NCBI GenBank assembly: GCA_003344405.1
Contig: NOWV01000018.1
Location: 310,001-374,000 of the forward strand
Direction of reading: 5' to 3'
DNA length: 64,000 nt
Origin: Trichoplax sp. H2
Taxonomy: Eukaryota; Placozoa; Uniplacotomia; Trichoplacea
The notes beneath the pieces were generated by a model that saw nothing but the letters and a program-made list of their open reading frames with translations, did not search any database and was not told the origin of the DNA. Of the stretch, positions 1 through 12,391 are shown in pieces. The first letter of the stretch is position 1; each line of letters starts with the position of its first letter. Made by a program: the position numbers and the translations under genes.

Positions 1-353
1 GATTAAGTATGAGTAAGAGATTCAAAATATTTACTGATAGAAAAGCTATGTAAGGGTAAGGTATAATAATAATACTGTTGTTGTTCACAAATTAGACGGT
101 TCCTATATAAACGGGAACATTTGAGTTGAGTGGGGTGGCAAGAAGTTGTAGATGTATCTTTACTAATAAAAGTTTTATCTTTACAGTATTTTACTGTGTG
201 TGTTTAACGTTAAGTAAAAGGGCGTTTAAGTCAGTAGCTACTTATAGACTTTTACTGTACGTTACCTTGTCGCAGAAGTGAAATTGTGACAATCCTATAG
301 ATATACTATGATTCTGTGGAGTCTTACCTTAATGATCATCTACCACTTAAAAG
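1..353. other. Window edge upstream of importin beta gene; no confident exon
   Basis: AT-rich sequence with no exon I can support. Importin beta-1 proteins have about 100 residues before the part encoded by the first recognised exon (354-404), so the missing N-terminal exons should lie here or left of the window. I found no in-phase match here. Confidence 0.4.
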
Positions 354-3300
354 ATGTTACAAGCACTGGATACCGAGTCAAGCCGACCTTCGTATGTTAC
401 TGAGGTATTTGTTACCTTAATCATTAATAAATATAGTGTTTAGAATGGCTATAATTACATTAAATAATGTAAAAATTTGAAATGATACTGTAACAGAATA
501 GCGAAATCATAGCTATTCTAGACTTTTCTGTTTGATATCGTTATTAATAAATATAATTTGTAAACGTGACATTATCAATTAACTAACGGTATAATAGGAA
601 TTTTAGATAAACCTTGGCTATAGTACAGCATGGTTTTCCTAGTTAAATTTCTTCCACATGCTTAATTAATAGCTTATTGATATTGTTATTGCTTTCTGGT
701 GATTTTAGTGTATTGGCTATGTTGTATACTATGAATTATTGGAGGATACCGATCCTAAATTGATTCCAGCACTAGCGGAAAACATGATTAATAAGTCCAG
801 TTCAAAAATATTAAAAGAATCATCTGCAGAGGCTATCGGTCATATTTTTCGTTTAATGAAAAATGTGGTAAGATTTATACTTTTAACGAATTCATTCAAT
901 GGCTTTGCTACTTTCTATTTTGTGCCGTATTGCTCAGTTTTACATTTACTGTATATTGTATAGGAGAATGATTATTTAATATTAGAATCCGATCATGTAT
1001 TAGCTGCTTTATTAAATGGGATCAATTGGAAAGATGCAAGGTAGTATCTGTATAGCATTATGGACCAATCTTCTTTCGGTGTGCACAGTTGTTTGTGTCC
1101 TTATGTAGATTAAACCCTTAGGGAGTATTTCCACTTAATATGTTTCTAATCAATTAGTCAACGTGTTCAAAATACGATAATGACAGCTTTAAGTCACTTC
1201 CTGACATATGTGAAAGAAAATATCAAAGGAGACGTAAGTTATGCCTTGTTATTTTTCTATAAGTTGAGTTCGTTCACTACGATTAAATTTTAAATTTAAG
1301 ATTATTTAATCTTGTAGTAATATTTAATAAGAGGCCTTAATTATGCTTTTTTTATACGGTAATGGCTTATTGTGCACGATATTCATTCAATTTAATTAGA
1401 GTGTAGATTTCAAAAGTAGTTGGGCATATTTTAATTTTTAAATTCTAAAGAGAGACATAAACAATGTGAATCTTATCAAGCTTTACAAAATGTTTCCTTA
1501 TTGTAGTTAGATTATGAGTTTTATATTTATATATGTCTACTTTGGTATTTAAGTTTTAACTACAGTAGATATCAAATATAAATACCTGTAATAACGGCTT
1601 CAATACTTTATTTAACTAAATTATAGTAAAGTATATATCTTAAGACTATCCGCCTCAAATCCTATTACTATCCATTTCAACTAATATTTTTTAACTTAAA
1701 TCTTTACGCTTTCATGGAATAATGACCATGATAGGCTATAAAGAATACGCTACTATTTCATCAAGAGGAAGATGAAGTGATTGATATGAAATATATAAAA
1801 TATAAAATTATCCCTGAACGCGATGATGACATATTTATTGAAAATAATGGCGTGGTTAGTCATCATATTTGGATAGATTAGTTACCTATGAGCAAAGGCA
1901 TTCCGTCATAGCTAAATTTTCCACCAAATAAATTTAAATAGGAACATAAATCCAATGGATCATTATCAAGAATAAGCAATGTTGACTACGTGGTTAAAAA
2001 TGCTCTAGGTTACATGGTGCCAACATTATTAGAATTAATGGCCGTTCAGGTAGGAATTTCTCTTCTTCAGATATCAGAAATATTACGGTAACTTACAAGG
2101 TGGATATCATCACATTGATTAATTTGAAAACCATTTATAGGACGATCTTGATTGTGATGATGACTTCTTACCATTCGCAACGGTAAGACAGTGTTTTCAT
2201 GCTATTGGTGCGATTTACCAAGTTGATGTCTTTGAAATTATGAAAGATATAATGAAAGATAGCATTCACGAACATCAATTTCAATGCAGAGCGGCAGCCG
2301 TAATCGCTTTAGGTACCTACTGTATAGCCTTGAGACAGAACATATCAATTAGCTATAGACAAAAAAAGATTCTAATGTTAATATTAAGGGTAGCTGCTAA
2401 CTAAAATTGAATTTTAGGTTCATTTTCGGAATTTCTACAGATTAATAAAGATAAACATCAAGAATTTCTAAATTCTGTTAGTATCTATGGCTTACCAAGA
2501 TGTGTATAGTTAATTATGTCATGAAAGAAACCTTATCTTTACAATTAATACTATTTCCCATTTTAATTAAATAGCTTATACAGATATTAATGAAAATGAT
2601 ACAAGATGATAATGAAATTATACGTCAGTGTGTTGTATGGGCATTAGGCAAAATTGCAAGAAAGTCGTTGAAAACATTAGAGAGAAATGTTATAGAGTCG
2701 ATTGTTGATGTCTTGATGGAGAAATTTCACGGAAGCATCAAGGTTACAGCAAGTATTTGCAAGGTAATTCAGTGTTTTAATTTCAAAAGAGGAAATAAAG
2801 TCTACCATGATGGCTTAATAATAGCTTGCGTCTATTGGAAATAAGGCATTCACATCACTAGGTATAGAAGCTTATCGCCTTCAAGGTGGTGATCCAATCC
2901 CGTATTATTATCGACTATCACTTTATTACGAAGAAATTGTGATGGAATTACTTCACATTGCCGATAAGTAAACAACCTTATAGGTTAATTAGCTATTCGA
3001 TTTTAGCTCAAATTAAGCCATTGATTGCAATTCTTGATGGTAGGTATTGGAAAATGGATGGTAAAGACGCCTGTAAAATGTTTCAAATTGTATATCAATC
3101 ATTACAGCAGTTTATACAATATAGTCCGATTGTAAGAATTGTTACTTTCTTTCCATATTGACTCGATAATCTATATATATTGAAACCTGAGTAAATTTCA
3201 ATCAAAATTTAATTATGATGTATAGGATTGCTATGATGATGTCAAAACGGTTGCTACTATTATCAAGAATAAATTAAGAGTGACTTTACGGGAAGAAAAA

Positions 3301-5670
3301 GTCAGTTTAAAACAGTTGATTGGTTTTAAGCTTGCCTTCGAATTTTGATATTTTTTACTTAATGACAGAATGAACAAGATCATGTTAAACAAGTTGAGCT
3401 GCAATGCAGACTGTGTGAAGTACTACAGGTTAGATGAAAAAGTAAAATAAAACTGAAAGCAATGGAATAAATTTTAGATACCGTAGTAAATTTTTAAGTA
3501 TTCGTACTGGTGGATTGATAACTTCGATTGCGAATTATAGAAATTTATACAAAGAGCTCATAGTGATGATATTGCAAAATGGAAAGATGGCCTTATATCT
3601 TTAATAATATCGGTATTTAATTCATCTACTGACGGGAGTGGCAATCTCCAAAGCATAACATTATCCAATTTGGCTACACTTGCTGAAAGTAATAAATTAA
3701 TATACAGTAATATCTGACTCTAGAGTTCTATTGAAATCAACTGTTCTTTTAAGATTGAATTAATATACGTGTAAAGGTGCATTTTTCTGCTTTATGTGCA
3801 TACTAGCAGATGATGAACTTACCGAGTCTGATTAGAAGAATTTACTGTTTAGCTATATAGATCCAATAATTTAATATCTGTGCACATAAATTAGTGCATA
3901 GTCGTTGTGTGCTGTGTCATTTTACTGCATAGTAACGATACTCGAGTGCATCAGATCTGATTAAGTTTATTATTTTAATTCGTTTCGATTAGATATGATA
4001 AATTTGATATGCTGTACTATCGTTACTCTGTGTAGTTATAGTTATATAATAGTGATGCATCGGGCTTAAATCCGTTTCGATTAGTTATGATAGATTTGGC
4101 ATACTGTGCTATCGTTCTTCTGTGTAATTATATAAGTAATAATGCTCAGTCGTATCAAAGCTGATTAAAATTTACTATTTTAATCTGTTTCGATTAGTTA
4201 TGATGAATTTAATATACTGTACGTACTACTGCGTCATTCTTTAATATTTTGAGTATGTATTACATGCACTAAATGAGATTGAGCAGTTGGTTCCTTTTCT
4301 TTTCCATGACTTAAGATCAACATGACTATAGCCAGCACAATAACTCTGTTTAGGGTATATGATACTAAATGAATTATTATTTCAAATGTAATCTTATAAT
4401 ACAGGGATTAGAGTAGATCTATCAGATTACATAAAGCATATTTACAAGATGATACCATGTCTAATAATTGGATTAAAGGACACTTATCGCAATCAAGTGA
4501 GTATAATATTGCAAGTAGCAGCTAAAATAGGAGCTAATTATTATACAAGTGAATTTCTTATGTCCCTGTGCAGTTTAAGTTTCCAGTTTTATGCTTTTAG
4601 GGTCGAAAAAGTATGTGGTAATTCTGATAATTGACCTATCGAAAATCGATATTTTATCTGTAAAGGTATTTATTTCAGCGGTTCGCACACTGAAACCTGT
4701 CTGCAGGAAATTAAGAACTAACTTTGTTCCTTATTGTTTCGAAATTATTACTATCCTACTTAATAAAATAACGGTAAGTTATTAACAGTTGTTATAATCT
4801 ATTTGATCGCAAATAGGGTATATCATAGCATAGCTTTTGATATAACGTAATCACCGTTATTGACATGAAGCCTTCTTCACGCTAGGATATTCCATTTTGT
4901 TCATGTTTTAATCAAGACATAATAGCAGCTCTTGGAAACATCGCTGAAAGTATTGGAATGTACTTTGAAAGCTATCTACAACCTGTATTGGAAGCCGTTG
5001 ATCATGTAGCAGTTAATACAAATCCTGTAAGTTTTATTCAATTATTTCACCTTAATTTTGAAATTTGGGTGGCTAATAGAATCTCTAATCTATCCTTCAA
5101 ATCATGAAAAATATTATTAAAGGGAGATCTTGGCATCAATTCTTGCCAATTGAGAGATCTTAGAACGACTTGTTTAGAAACTTATAAGCGCATCCTATCT
5201 ATTACCGGTAATTTCAATAGTATTTTTGGAGATCGATTGATATATCAAGATGATATTAAGGGGTAGATAACATTATCATACGCGTGTATTATCGATTTTT
5301 CATCGTTTTATACCAATTTTAGTGAATAGAGATTTAATTCGTTCCCATATTGGCAATATAGTCAAGTTGATCGATATTTTGGCAACTTCAGAACAATTAT
5401 CTCGTGAAGAACTCTCTAATACAGCACAAATATTAAGGTAGGGTTAATTTTAAATCTCTCAATGTTTTTTTATTAACAAAATTTCTTAAATAAAAACTTA
5501 TCGATATTTTCTCTAGATACTTATCGAGTAAGCATGGAAACTCAACCGTTCAATCATTTCTATCAAGCAAGATTATCAAATGGTTGCAATCTGGCATACA
5601 AGATATTGATCATCAAAAGACAGCCTACATATGTAGACAAACATTAGATCAGCTAAGTCTGTCGATGTAG
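354..5670 (+). CDS. KPNB1: Importin subunit beta-1-like (karyopherin beta), 5'-truncated, possibly degenerate
   Basis: Importin beta-1 is a HEAT-repeat receptor that carries cargo through nuclear pores and binds Ran-GTP. Exons assigned by splice sites, phase and resemblance to animal importin beta-1: 354-404, 709-867, 964-1040, 1158-1233, 1744-1854, 1942-2049, 2141-2312, 2418-2476, 2575-2763, 2825-about 2960, then 2958-3131 in another frame, 3226-3300, 3369-3428, 3541-3688, 4405-4496, 4666-4773, 4886-5026, 5123-5262, 5330-5437, 5517-5670 with stop TAG at 5668. Telling matches are LQALDTESSRPS, LIPALAENM, an acidic DDLDCDDD stretch before a HEAT repeat, KMIQDDNEIIRQCVVWALGKI, and a C-terminal exon colinear with the family end. 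Apart from the frame change near 2960 and a missing segment in 1234-1743, exon phases agree. It could be a fast-evolving paralogue or a young pseudogene. Family identity is much surer than function. Confidence 0.72.
1450..1580 (+). pseudogene. Possible remnant of a missing importin-beta exon
   Basis: The intron 1234-1743 sits where importin beta-1 should encode roughly 55 more residues. One frame from 1450 reads KQCESYQALQN, like the family segment ending in ALQN, then meets an in-frame TAG at 1504 and continues with aromatic residues. No good splice sites bound it. This is a weak, speculative call. Confidence 0.25.
3900..4240. repeat. Short degenerate tandem repeat inside an importin-beta intron
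   Basis: Three related copies start near 3981, 4073 and 4186. Each carries the core TTTCGATTAGTTATGAT or a close variant, followed in the first two by a shared tail with TACTGTRCTATCGTT. They lie wholly in the 3689-4404 intron, which is longer than most in this gene. No coding potential seen. Confidence 0.55.
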
Positions 5671-6482
5671 AAGCTACTAATGTCCACGACATTTTGAAAA
5701 AAATTAATTCTTAACAGAATAAATTGGATGGCATTCTTAGATGATCCTCAATAGACTTTAACTTACAATGCTGATTATATCTTTGATAAAGAGGCATAGT
5801 TTCAGCAAAACTCAGCTATAATAAATAGTTCAATTAACACAAACATTTTCTATTTTGCCAATAAATGTGTCGCTTTCATTTAATCTACTTCTCCCTTTTA
5901 CATTCACCTAGTACCAGTTAGAATACCCTCGTAATAATGGTCCTCTTGTCATTGATTAATAATATATCAAGGTATTGAAAAAAGAGTTCTTACTTTTGTA
6001 ACATCATGATGTGGTGTTTCATCTTTGGTGTTAGTTTAGGAAATGAAATACTATCGAGAATATTTTCATACTGAAAGAGGGAAACCTCTTAATCAAAATA
6101 GCAATTACAACGGGTTGACAGTTTTGTGTAGTTGTCGATCGAGATATTAACGGAAGTCAGAAAAAAGCGAATCAACTATTTAGTTAACAAAGATTGGTTT
6201 TAATGCAATCGTATTATCGATGCTCTATTCCATTTTAGTAAAATGAACCCTGTTGATTGTAATGGAAGTTAGAAGGGATGCAATAGTTATTTTGCATTTG
6301 CTAATTATGATTAGCATTAAATAATATCAATTATAAAAGTACGAGTAATCATACTATCAGATATATTTCTAGTTAAACAAATGAAAACCCTTGATTGCAA
6401 AGACATATATATAAATCAAATAGACCAGTTATTTGTATGTAATGGCCTAGATTAGTATTGATAACTTTAATATTTTAATTCT
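5671..6482. other. Intergenic AT-rich stretch
   Basis: Lies between the importin-beta stop and a decayed gene fragment. I see no coding region, RNA gene or clear repeat. Confidence 0.5.
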
Positions 6483-6768
6483 TACTCTTTCGGATTAATT
6501 TCAGCATCTCTTTCACGATTTTATCGTTAGGGAAGATTTTACACTAATTTAGGATTACATTTAAATTAATAAACGACTAATTGTAGTCAATCAATGTAAT
6601 TATTCTACGAGTGTTAAAAGACTTAAGAAAGTCGAAAGAAATTTCTAAAGTCCAAAGCAGCTTTTCGGATGACCTTGCTATTACGAATGAAATCACTAGT
6701 AATTTATGGAGAAGAAACTGAGCAATGTTCATGGCTTTCTGTCCAAACATAAATGTCATTGATAGAGT
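6483..6768 (-). pseudogene. Decayed two-exon copy of part of the helical-repeat gene at 16190-21133
   Basis: On the minus strand this matches 19734-19980 of the intact-looking gene almost base for base over long stretches, including the shared run SSEKLLWTLE. A second piece at about 6483-6533 reads KEMLKLIRKSK against EELLKLIRKSD in the parent. The intron between the pieces is retained but diverged, so this is a DNA-level duplicate and not a retrocopy. No neighbouring exons of the parent were found beside it. It lies left of the lipoxygenase pseudogene, mirroring the order of the intact pair. Confidence 0.75.
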
Positions 6769-7149
6769 ACAGAACTTAAATGTAAGTAATAGATTGGAAA
6801 CTTTTGTCTGGTTAATACTGTATCACTGATCGATTCCTGTAAAGTAGTGGAGACTAGGTTGTAAATCAATTGCAGGGAATGAAGAGGAGATATTAAGTAA
6901 GGCAGAAACATCAAATTCTTATAGATCCAAAATTTGACTACCTCTTTTATTCATGTTTTTCAAGCAATTTAAAGAGGAAATTCTGTTGGAAGCCCCTGAG
7001 GTTTTCCTAGAATGATTGAGATGATCTCAAATACCTGATATAGAATTTTTCTAGCTCCAGATGTACTTGATGGCAGTAATCAACATACTCATAGCAATTA
7101 TCGAGATTACATAAAGTATAGTAACACAAGGAAAGAAAGTACTACCAAA

Positions 7150-8310
7150 CATTGTAGATGTTTAAATTGTGACATATTTAATTTAGAACGCTCATTATAT
7201 ACTTGTATAACCAGGGACTACTACACATAAAAAGAAAGAGACGTAAAGCGATCGTCGACTATACTAATAATGTGCAGGCTGATTATTTTACTGGTTATTT
7301 CAACTGTATCGCATATCTGCAAAGACACACTATCCTGTCCTTGATTGACATCTAAATTAGATGCTAATATGTTGCTAAGTTGGTTTTGTGCTGTATGATG
7401 TGCGGTTTCATTGGTACAGTATAGTAGAATGATCGAAAAAATGATAGGCCTCCACATTATTTTGCACTAACGGCCGCTTTACGTCCCTCTTGTTTTACTT
7501 TTAGTATCGTAGTGCCTGACATAACAACGGCTTAAAAGTTATAGTTGTTTATAGTCTATAGTATACCAATTAGCCTTGTATCATGCAGTAGTACAGTAGC
7601 ACTAGAACAATTGCTGCGATTTTGAAGGATTAAGTGGAGATGGTAAATATTTTAAATGATGACATGTTTAATTTTGGAACGCTAGACTGTTGCTAGCTAG
7701 TTAGCTATATATAATAAAGGTTCAAAAGCTACAGTTATTCATAGCCTATACCGATTAGTCTGGTATGATGTATACCAGTACGCTAGTACTAAATTAGTGT
7801 TACATTTTTGGAGGATTTAACTTATAGATAGGAATATTTTATATTATAACACATTTTATTTAGAAAAACTTGCTATATATAATAACGGTTCAAAAGTTAC
7901 AGTTGTTTATAGTCTATACCGAATATTCTTGTATCATGTAGTAATACTATAGAACTAGAAAAATTGTTGCAATTTTGGAGAAATTAATAGAGATAAAAAT
8001 ATTATAAATTATGATACTTTTAATTTAAAACGCTCGCTATACGTAAATATTAACGGTTCAAAAGTTACAGCTATTTATAATCTATACCAATTAGTCTTGT
8101 ATGGTGTAGTAATACAGTAGAACAAGAATTATTGTTGCAATTTTGGAGGATTTAATTTAATTAACAGGTAGGAATATTTTAAATTATGACTTATTTAATT
8201 TGGAAAGCTCGCTATAAGATTCAAAAATTACAATTGTTTATAGTCTATACTGGTTAGTCTTCTATCATGTAGTGGCACAGAAATATTAGAGCAATTGTCG
8301 CAATTTTAGA
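7150..8310. repeat. Satellite-like tandem repeat, unit about 165-190 bp, 5-6 diverged copies
   Basis: A unit containing TTCAAAAGTTACAGTTGTTT, a stretch like TATAGTCTATACCGATTAG, then GTTGCAATTTTGGAGGATTTA and TTTAATTTAGAACGCTCGCTA recurs. The marker TTCAAAAG or a variant falls at 7531, 7721, 7889, 8057 and 8220, giving periods of 190, 168, 168 and 163 bp. A partial copy begins near 7150. Copies are roughly 75-85 percent alike by eye. The unit has no long ORF. Confidence 0.8.
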
Positions 8311-9204
8311 TGATTTGATAGAAAATACTTGTTCAATTATTGCGCTATGCTCTTGAATACTATATTGATATATAGCACTAATGTGTACGCGTATACTCAT
8401 ATTAAGATATTATGATGCCGCAAAATCCGAACTTTCCACAATTGCAATCATAATGATTATATACTCAAGTGAAAAGGTTTAGCTTATCAAAACCTACAAT
8501 AATAATTACTTTACTGTAGTACTCGTATAGTATTTATTTTAAAATGATATTGCTTTTACCGTAAATTAGCTATGTAATTTTCATTGAACGTATGGTCCTC
8601 TAAATATTTCTTAGTACAAAAAAATGTAAATGAAATACCATACGTAGTTGTAGTCAGATAGAACTATTTTGTAAGTTCTCATAGTATACAATAGAGATAC
8701 AGCTAACGGCCTAATTTTATATAAGATTTTATTGTTAATGAATGAAGCATGTTTAATAACTTTGAATAAGCATAACTGCTCATGTCCAATTTAACAAGGC
8801 TAAAAAAAAATTTATTCACAGCTACTCCCAGTTACCCTGCTACAACTAAAAAATATAGTCTAAATACTTTAAGCTAGCATAGTTTCTACAACTACAGTAA
8901 AGTAGGAGGAAAGAAGATATTTTACAGATCTCCTAATTTTGTAAATATATGTAGTACCTAAGTAGTCAAATGATAGGCTGGGTATAAAATGTTGCACTCT
9001 TACTATGATATCACATGATATATAGAGATTTCACAAATGCCAGTTTGTTAATTTATGGAGTTAAAACGGTCAGAAGATTGTTTTAAAACTTCTAAACACC
9101 GACTAAACCAGGTCTGGAATGCCGTTAATAATAAAAAGTTGTCAGAAAGGGCGTAGACTACTCGTACGTATATTGGAGTAGGAAATTCCCAGCAAAAGAT
9201 GATG
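8311..9204. other. Intergenic AT-rich stretch
   Basis: Between the tandem repeat and the lipoxygenase pseudogene. I see nothing I can name. Confidence 0.5.
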
Positions 9205-12200
9205 TTAAATACTTATTGCATTAGGGATATTTTTCGGGTTCAAATGCAGGTATGGTTCCTTTCTGGTTTTATTCCTCTCATCGTTTTCTTTGGAGATTTT
9301 CTGAAGTCCCTCATGAAATCTATTGAAATAAAAATAATAATTCAATATTACTGAAATTAAAATTGTAACATTAATTGGAAAATAAATTTGAAAATGGTAT
9401 TATTAATAACTTAGAATTTTGTCTAATGGATGAATTTATTTGTTTTATTATATTGAAGACAAAAGTTTTGATAAATACGACGTAGGATTGGAGAACTTAC
9501 TCGTTCAGTGCTTCTACTCCTATTGGGTCATATAGGTAGTTGATCTCATAAGTGCCCAATGGATCTGTTGCTTTCTCACTAAGAATTCTAGTCATATCCA
9601 TTATCTCTAAAGTCGTTTCAGAACTAGGTAGGTACTTGACGAAATCACTATCACTGATAGGACTCTAAAGGAAGTAGAAAAGTTATACCAATTATCAATA
9701 TATCATTGTAGCTATTTTGTAGTGTTTTACAGATTTATGTTGTATATAAATTGATTATATATCACTGAAGCACAAAATTTGATAAACATTGCTAAATTTT
9801 GTTGCTCAGTATTCTGGGTTATTATTATTATCTATTTAATTAAATTAGGAGAGATCAATGAAATCTTTTAATAACAATTATAATTAAGTAAGTAGATATT
9901 TAAGTGTTAATATAATGCATGCATTAGTTGATCTCGAATTAAACTGTGTATATTTTAGATACAAATTTTTAAATATTGTACTGTATGCACAAGTATTCAC
10001 CTTCATGTTTCCAGTTATGTCTATCCTTAAAAGAGAATACTATGGACTGTAATTTGTTAAGAGCTATGAATTAATAAGCTCTTTATTTTCTTGAGAACCC
10101 CCAACTGGTACATTCTGTAGCATTGTTAAATCACAAATGAACATTTTCTTCGTCTTAATGGCCTGATCTAAGGTATTGCCTTCCAAGAACGGTTTAATCA
10201 TGTTGTTGGTAACTTTAAAACTAATAAATTATAGAAGGACTCGTTATCAATTTGTCAACGATTTTTCAAAATTTCTTTTGGAAAATTGCTAGTAACATTG
10301 GTTGATATAAGACAATTATCTTACGCAGATAGAATTGCAGTACATAATTCTAATACGACTGGATTAACGCCTTGGAGACGTTGATTGGTGAAATGGAAGT
10401 CTTGGTCCCATGCAAACTGGCCCTAATGAGCGAAAGATAGAAATTATAAAGGTTGATATAAATCACGTTGTTTCCACGCGATGACTTTACACAGTTTTTT
10501 CTCAATGTAAGCGAAAATAGTATTATTTTTCTTACTCTATTTTTTGTAATTACGATGTATTCACACTCTTTGGAAGTAGTTTTATGTTATTCTAATGAAT
10601 TCTGATTACCGTATACTGTAAATTCACCACATCGCACATAATATTTATTGATCATGCTAGGTCAAGTTTCCTTAGCTAATTATTTTACTAAAGTTAACCA
10701 GGTCAGCTTAGTTATTCTCTAAAATAACCATCAATTTGATTATTTAATTAAGTAACTAAGAACCTTTATAAAATAATCATGGGAAAAGTTGTTTCCCTAT
10801 TTGACTTCTTGCTAACTTCAACTGTCATGGTTATTTTTTCCAAGGTGACCCGGTTTACTTCTATAAATAAGTACCGACTGTGCTATTTTATTAAATGACT
10901 GGTTAGCTTTACAAAATCAACAATGATGATTTGATGGCTTTATAAAGTAGTTTATTACTTTGTAAACATTATTGGCTCAGTAAACTTGACCTAGCAGTAA
11001 CATCAAATTTTGCAACCCAAAATTTTGCTATCATCAAGAGATGGCTAAAAAAACTGCATAAAGCTGATAGCAAAACAGTTCCTATCTTACACTAGGCGTA
11101 TGAAAGTCAGTCCCATCTCGATAGATACTGCTGATATCCGGCAATGACGACCATGATCCATAAACCCACCCAATGGCTGCGTCAGTTAATACTTTGCCAA
11201 CCTTTTCACAGAAAATTTCGTTCTATATCCGAATAATATATCGAATGGCAAAGAGTACACTTCAATATAAGCGTCTAAACAAACGTATGATGTAATTTTA
11301 GTCTCCTAAATTTAATCTACTATCAAGTAAACTACTGTATCAACGGTCGAGCTACGGTTTCGTTAATATGGCAAGAATTACGTTTATCCAAAAATTAAAA
11401 AAAAATAATTCTATATACTGTATACTAGAGATCCTTTATCTCTAGGATTGTGATCTTATACGCACAGAGTAGACTTCATTGAACATTTCTTCACGTGGCA
11501 ATTGTTTCACCTGTAATCATAAATAAATAAGGATAATAAACAAGCGGACTAGAAGATGACGATATTTCAATATTAGCACAGTAATGTGTTCTATTCATTT
11601 TAAAATTGAGCTTATGCAGTACTGTAGTTTAGATTGTGGAGCCAATTTTAAAGTGTCTTTCATAACTACGAACTAGCGGTACCTTTATTGATGTCAGCTT
11701 ACAAAATTAAGAAAAAAAAATGAACAGAGCACAGTACATAACTGGGTAAATTGTCAATTATTACTACTCTTAGCGATACAGATATCATGCACATTATTAA
11801 CTCGGATTTGTTCTACTCTGGCGTAGGTCTGCAACAACGGAATAACGCTATTCTATTTGAAGGTATACTTACGACTCATTTTGAAATATTACCTGGATAG
11901 GAAAACCTGGAAATTTCAGATCAAGTACATAACGCTCTCGCCTCATCAAAAGCTCTTTAAGCAGGCATCACGCTGTTTATCCTTTTGGGATAGGACACAA
12001 TCCCACTTTTGGAACTGTCTTGGAATGTTCGGCTTTATCCAACGATGAATTGGGAATTCGGCTTTGACCAACTTGCTACCAGCAATATACTCGATCGATA
12101 CATATTCGCAAAACCAGTCAGATTAGAATCCTCAGGAATTACGACTGAGCTCAATCGTTTCAATATCGCCTAATTTTTTTCCAGTTTAACAGTGACAGGG

Positions 12201-12391
12201 AATTTATTGATTTGACCTTTTTCGAATGAGCTTCAAAGTAGCTGGAAATTTTCAAGAGTAGTCTTATGCGATTTATTGTTTTCAGCATCGATGAGAAATA
12301 TATAAACTGTGGCGCAAGTTTCAGCACCTTTATAATTGCCAGCTTTGACGTAAATAATATAATCGACTTCGTAATCGTCCTTGGTGCAGTC
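9205..12391 (-). pseudogene. Lipoxygenase pseudogene with exons 6-10 deleted
   Basis: This is a paralogue of the lipoxygenase at 24067-28732. Matching exons: exon 1 about 11893-12391, exon 2 11466-11510, exon 3 11091-11222, exon 4 10325-10422, exon 5 10079-10220, exon 11 9501-9664, exon 12 9205-9319. Exons 2, 4, 5, 11 and 12 have exactly the same lengths as in the active copy (45, 98, 142, 164, 115 nt). Nothing like exons 6-10 lies between 9665 and 10078, so the four internal iron-ligand residues are gone. The PLAT exon has several stops (one before SSFEKGQ) and a frameshift, lacks the initiator ATG, and the exon 5 donor GT is now CT. The last exons remain open and keep the C-terminal ending IPNAISI, suggesting deletion was recent or the 3' part decays slowly. 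It cannot encode an active lipoxygenase. Confidence 0.9.

Noticed and set aside
2968-2992. 25-base intron in the importin-beta gene
   Set aside because: Far below the size of any other intron here; a frameshift fits the family alignment better.
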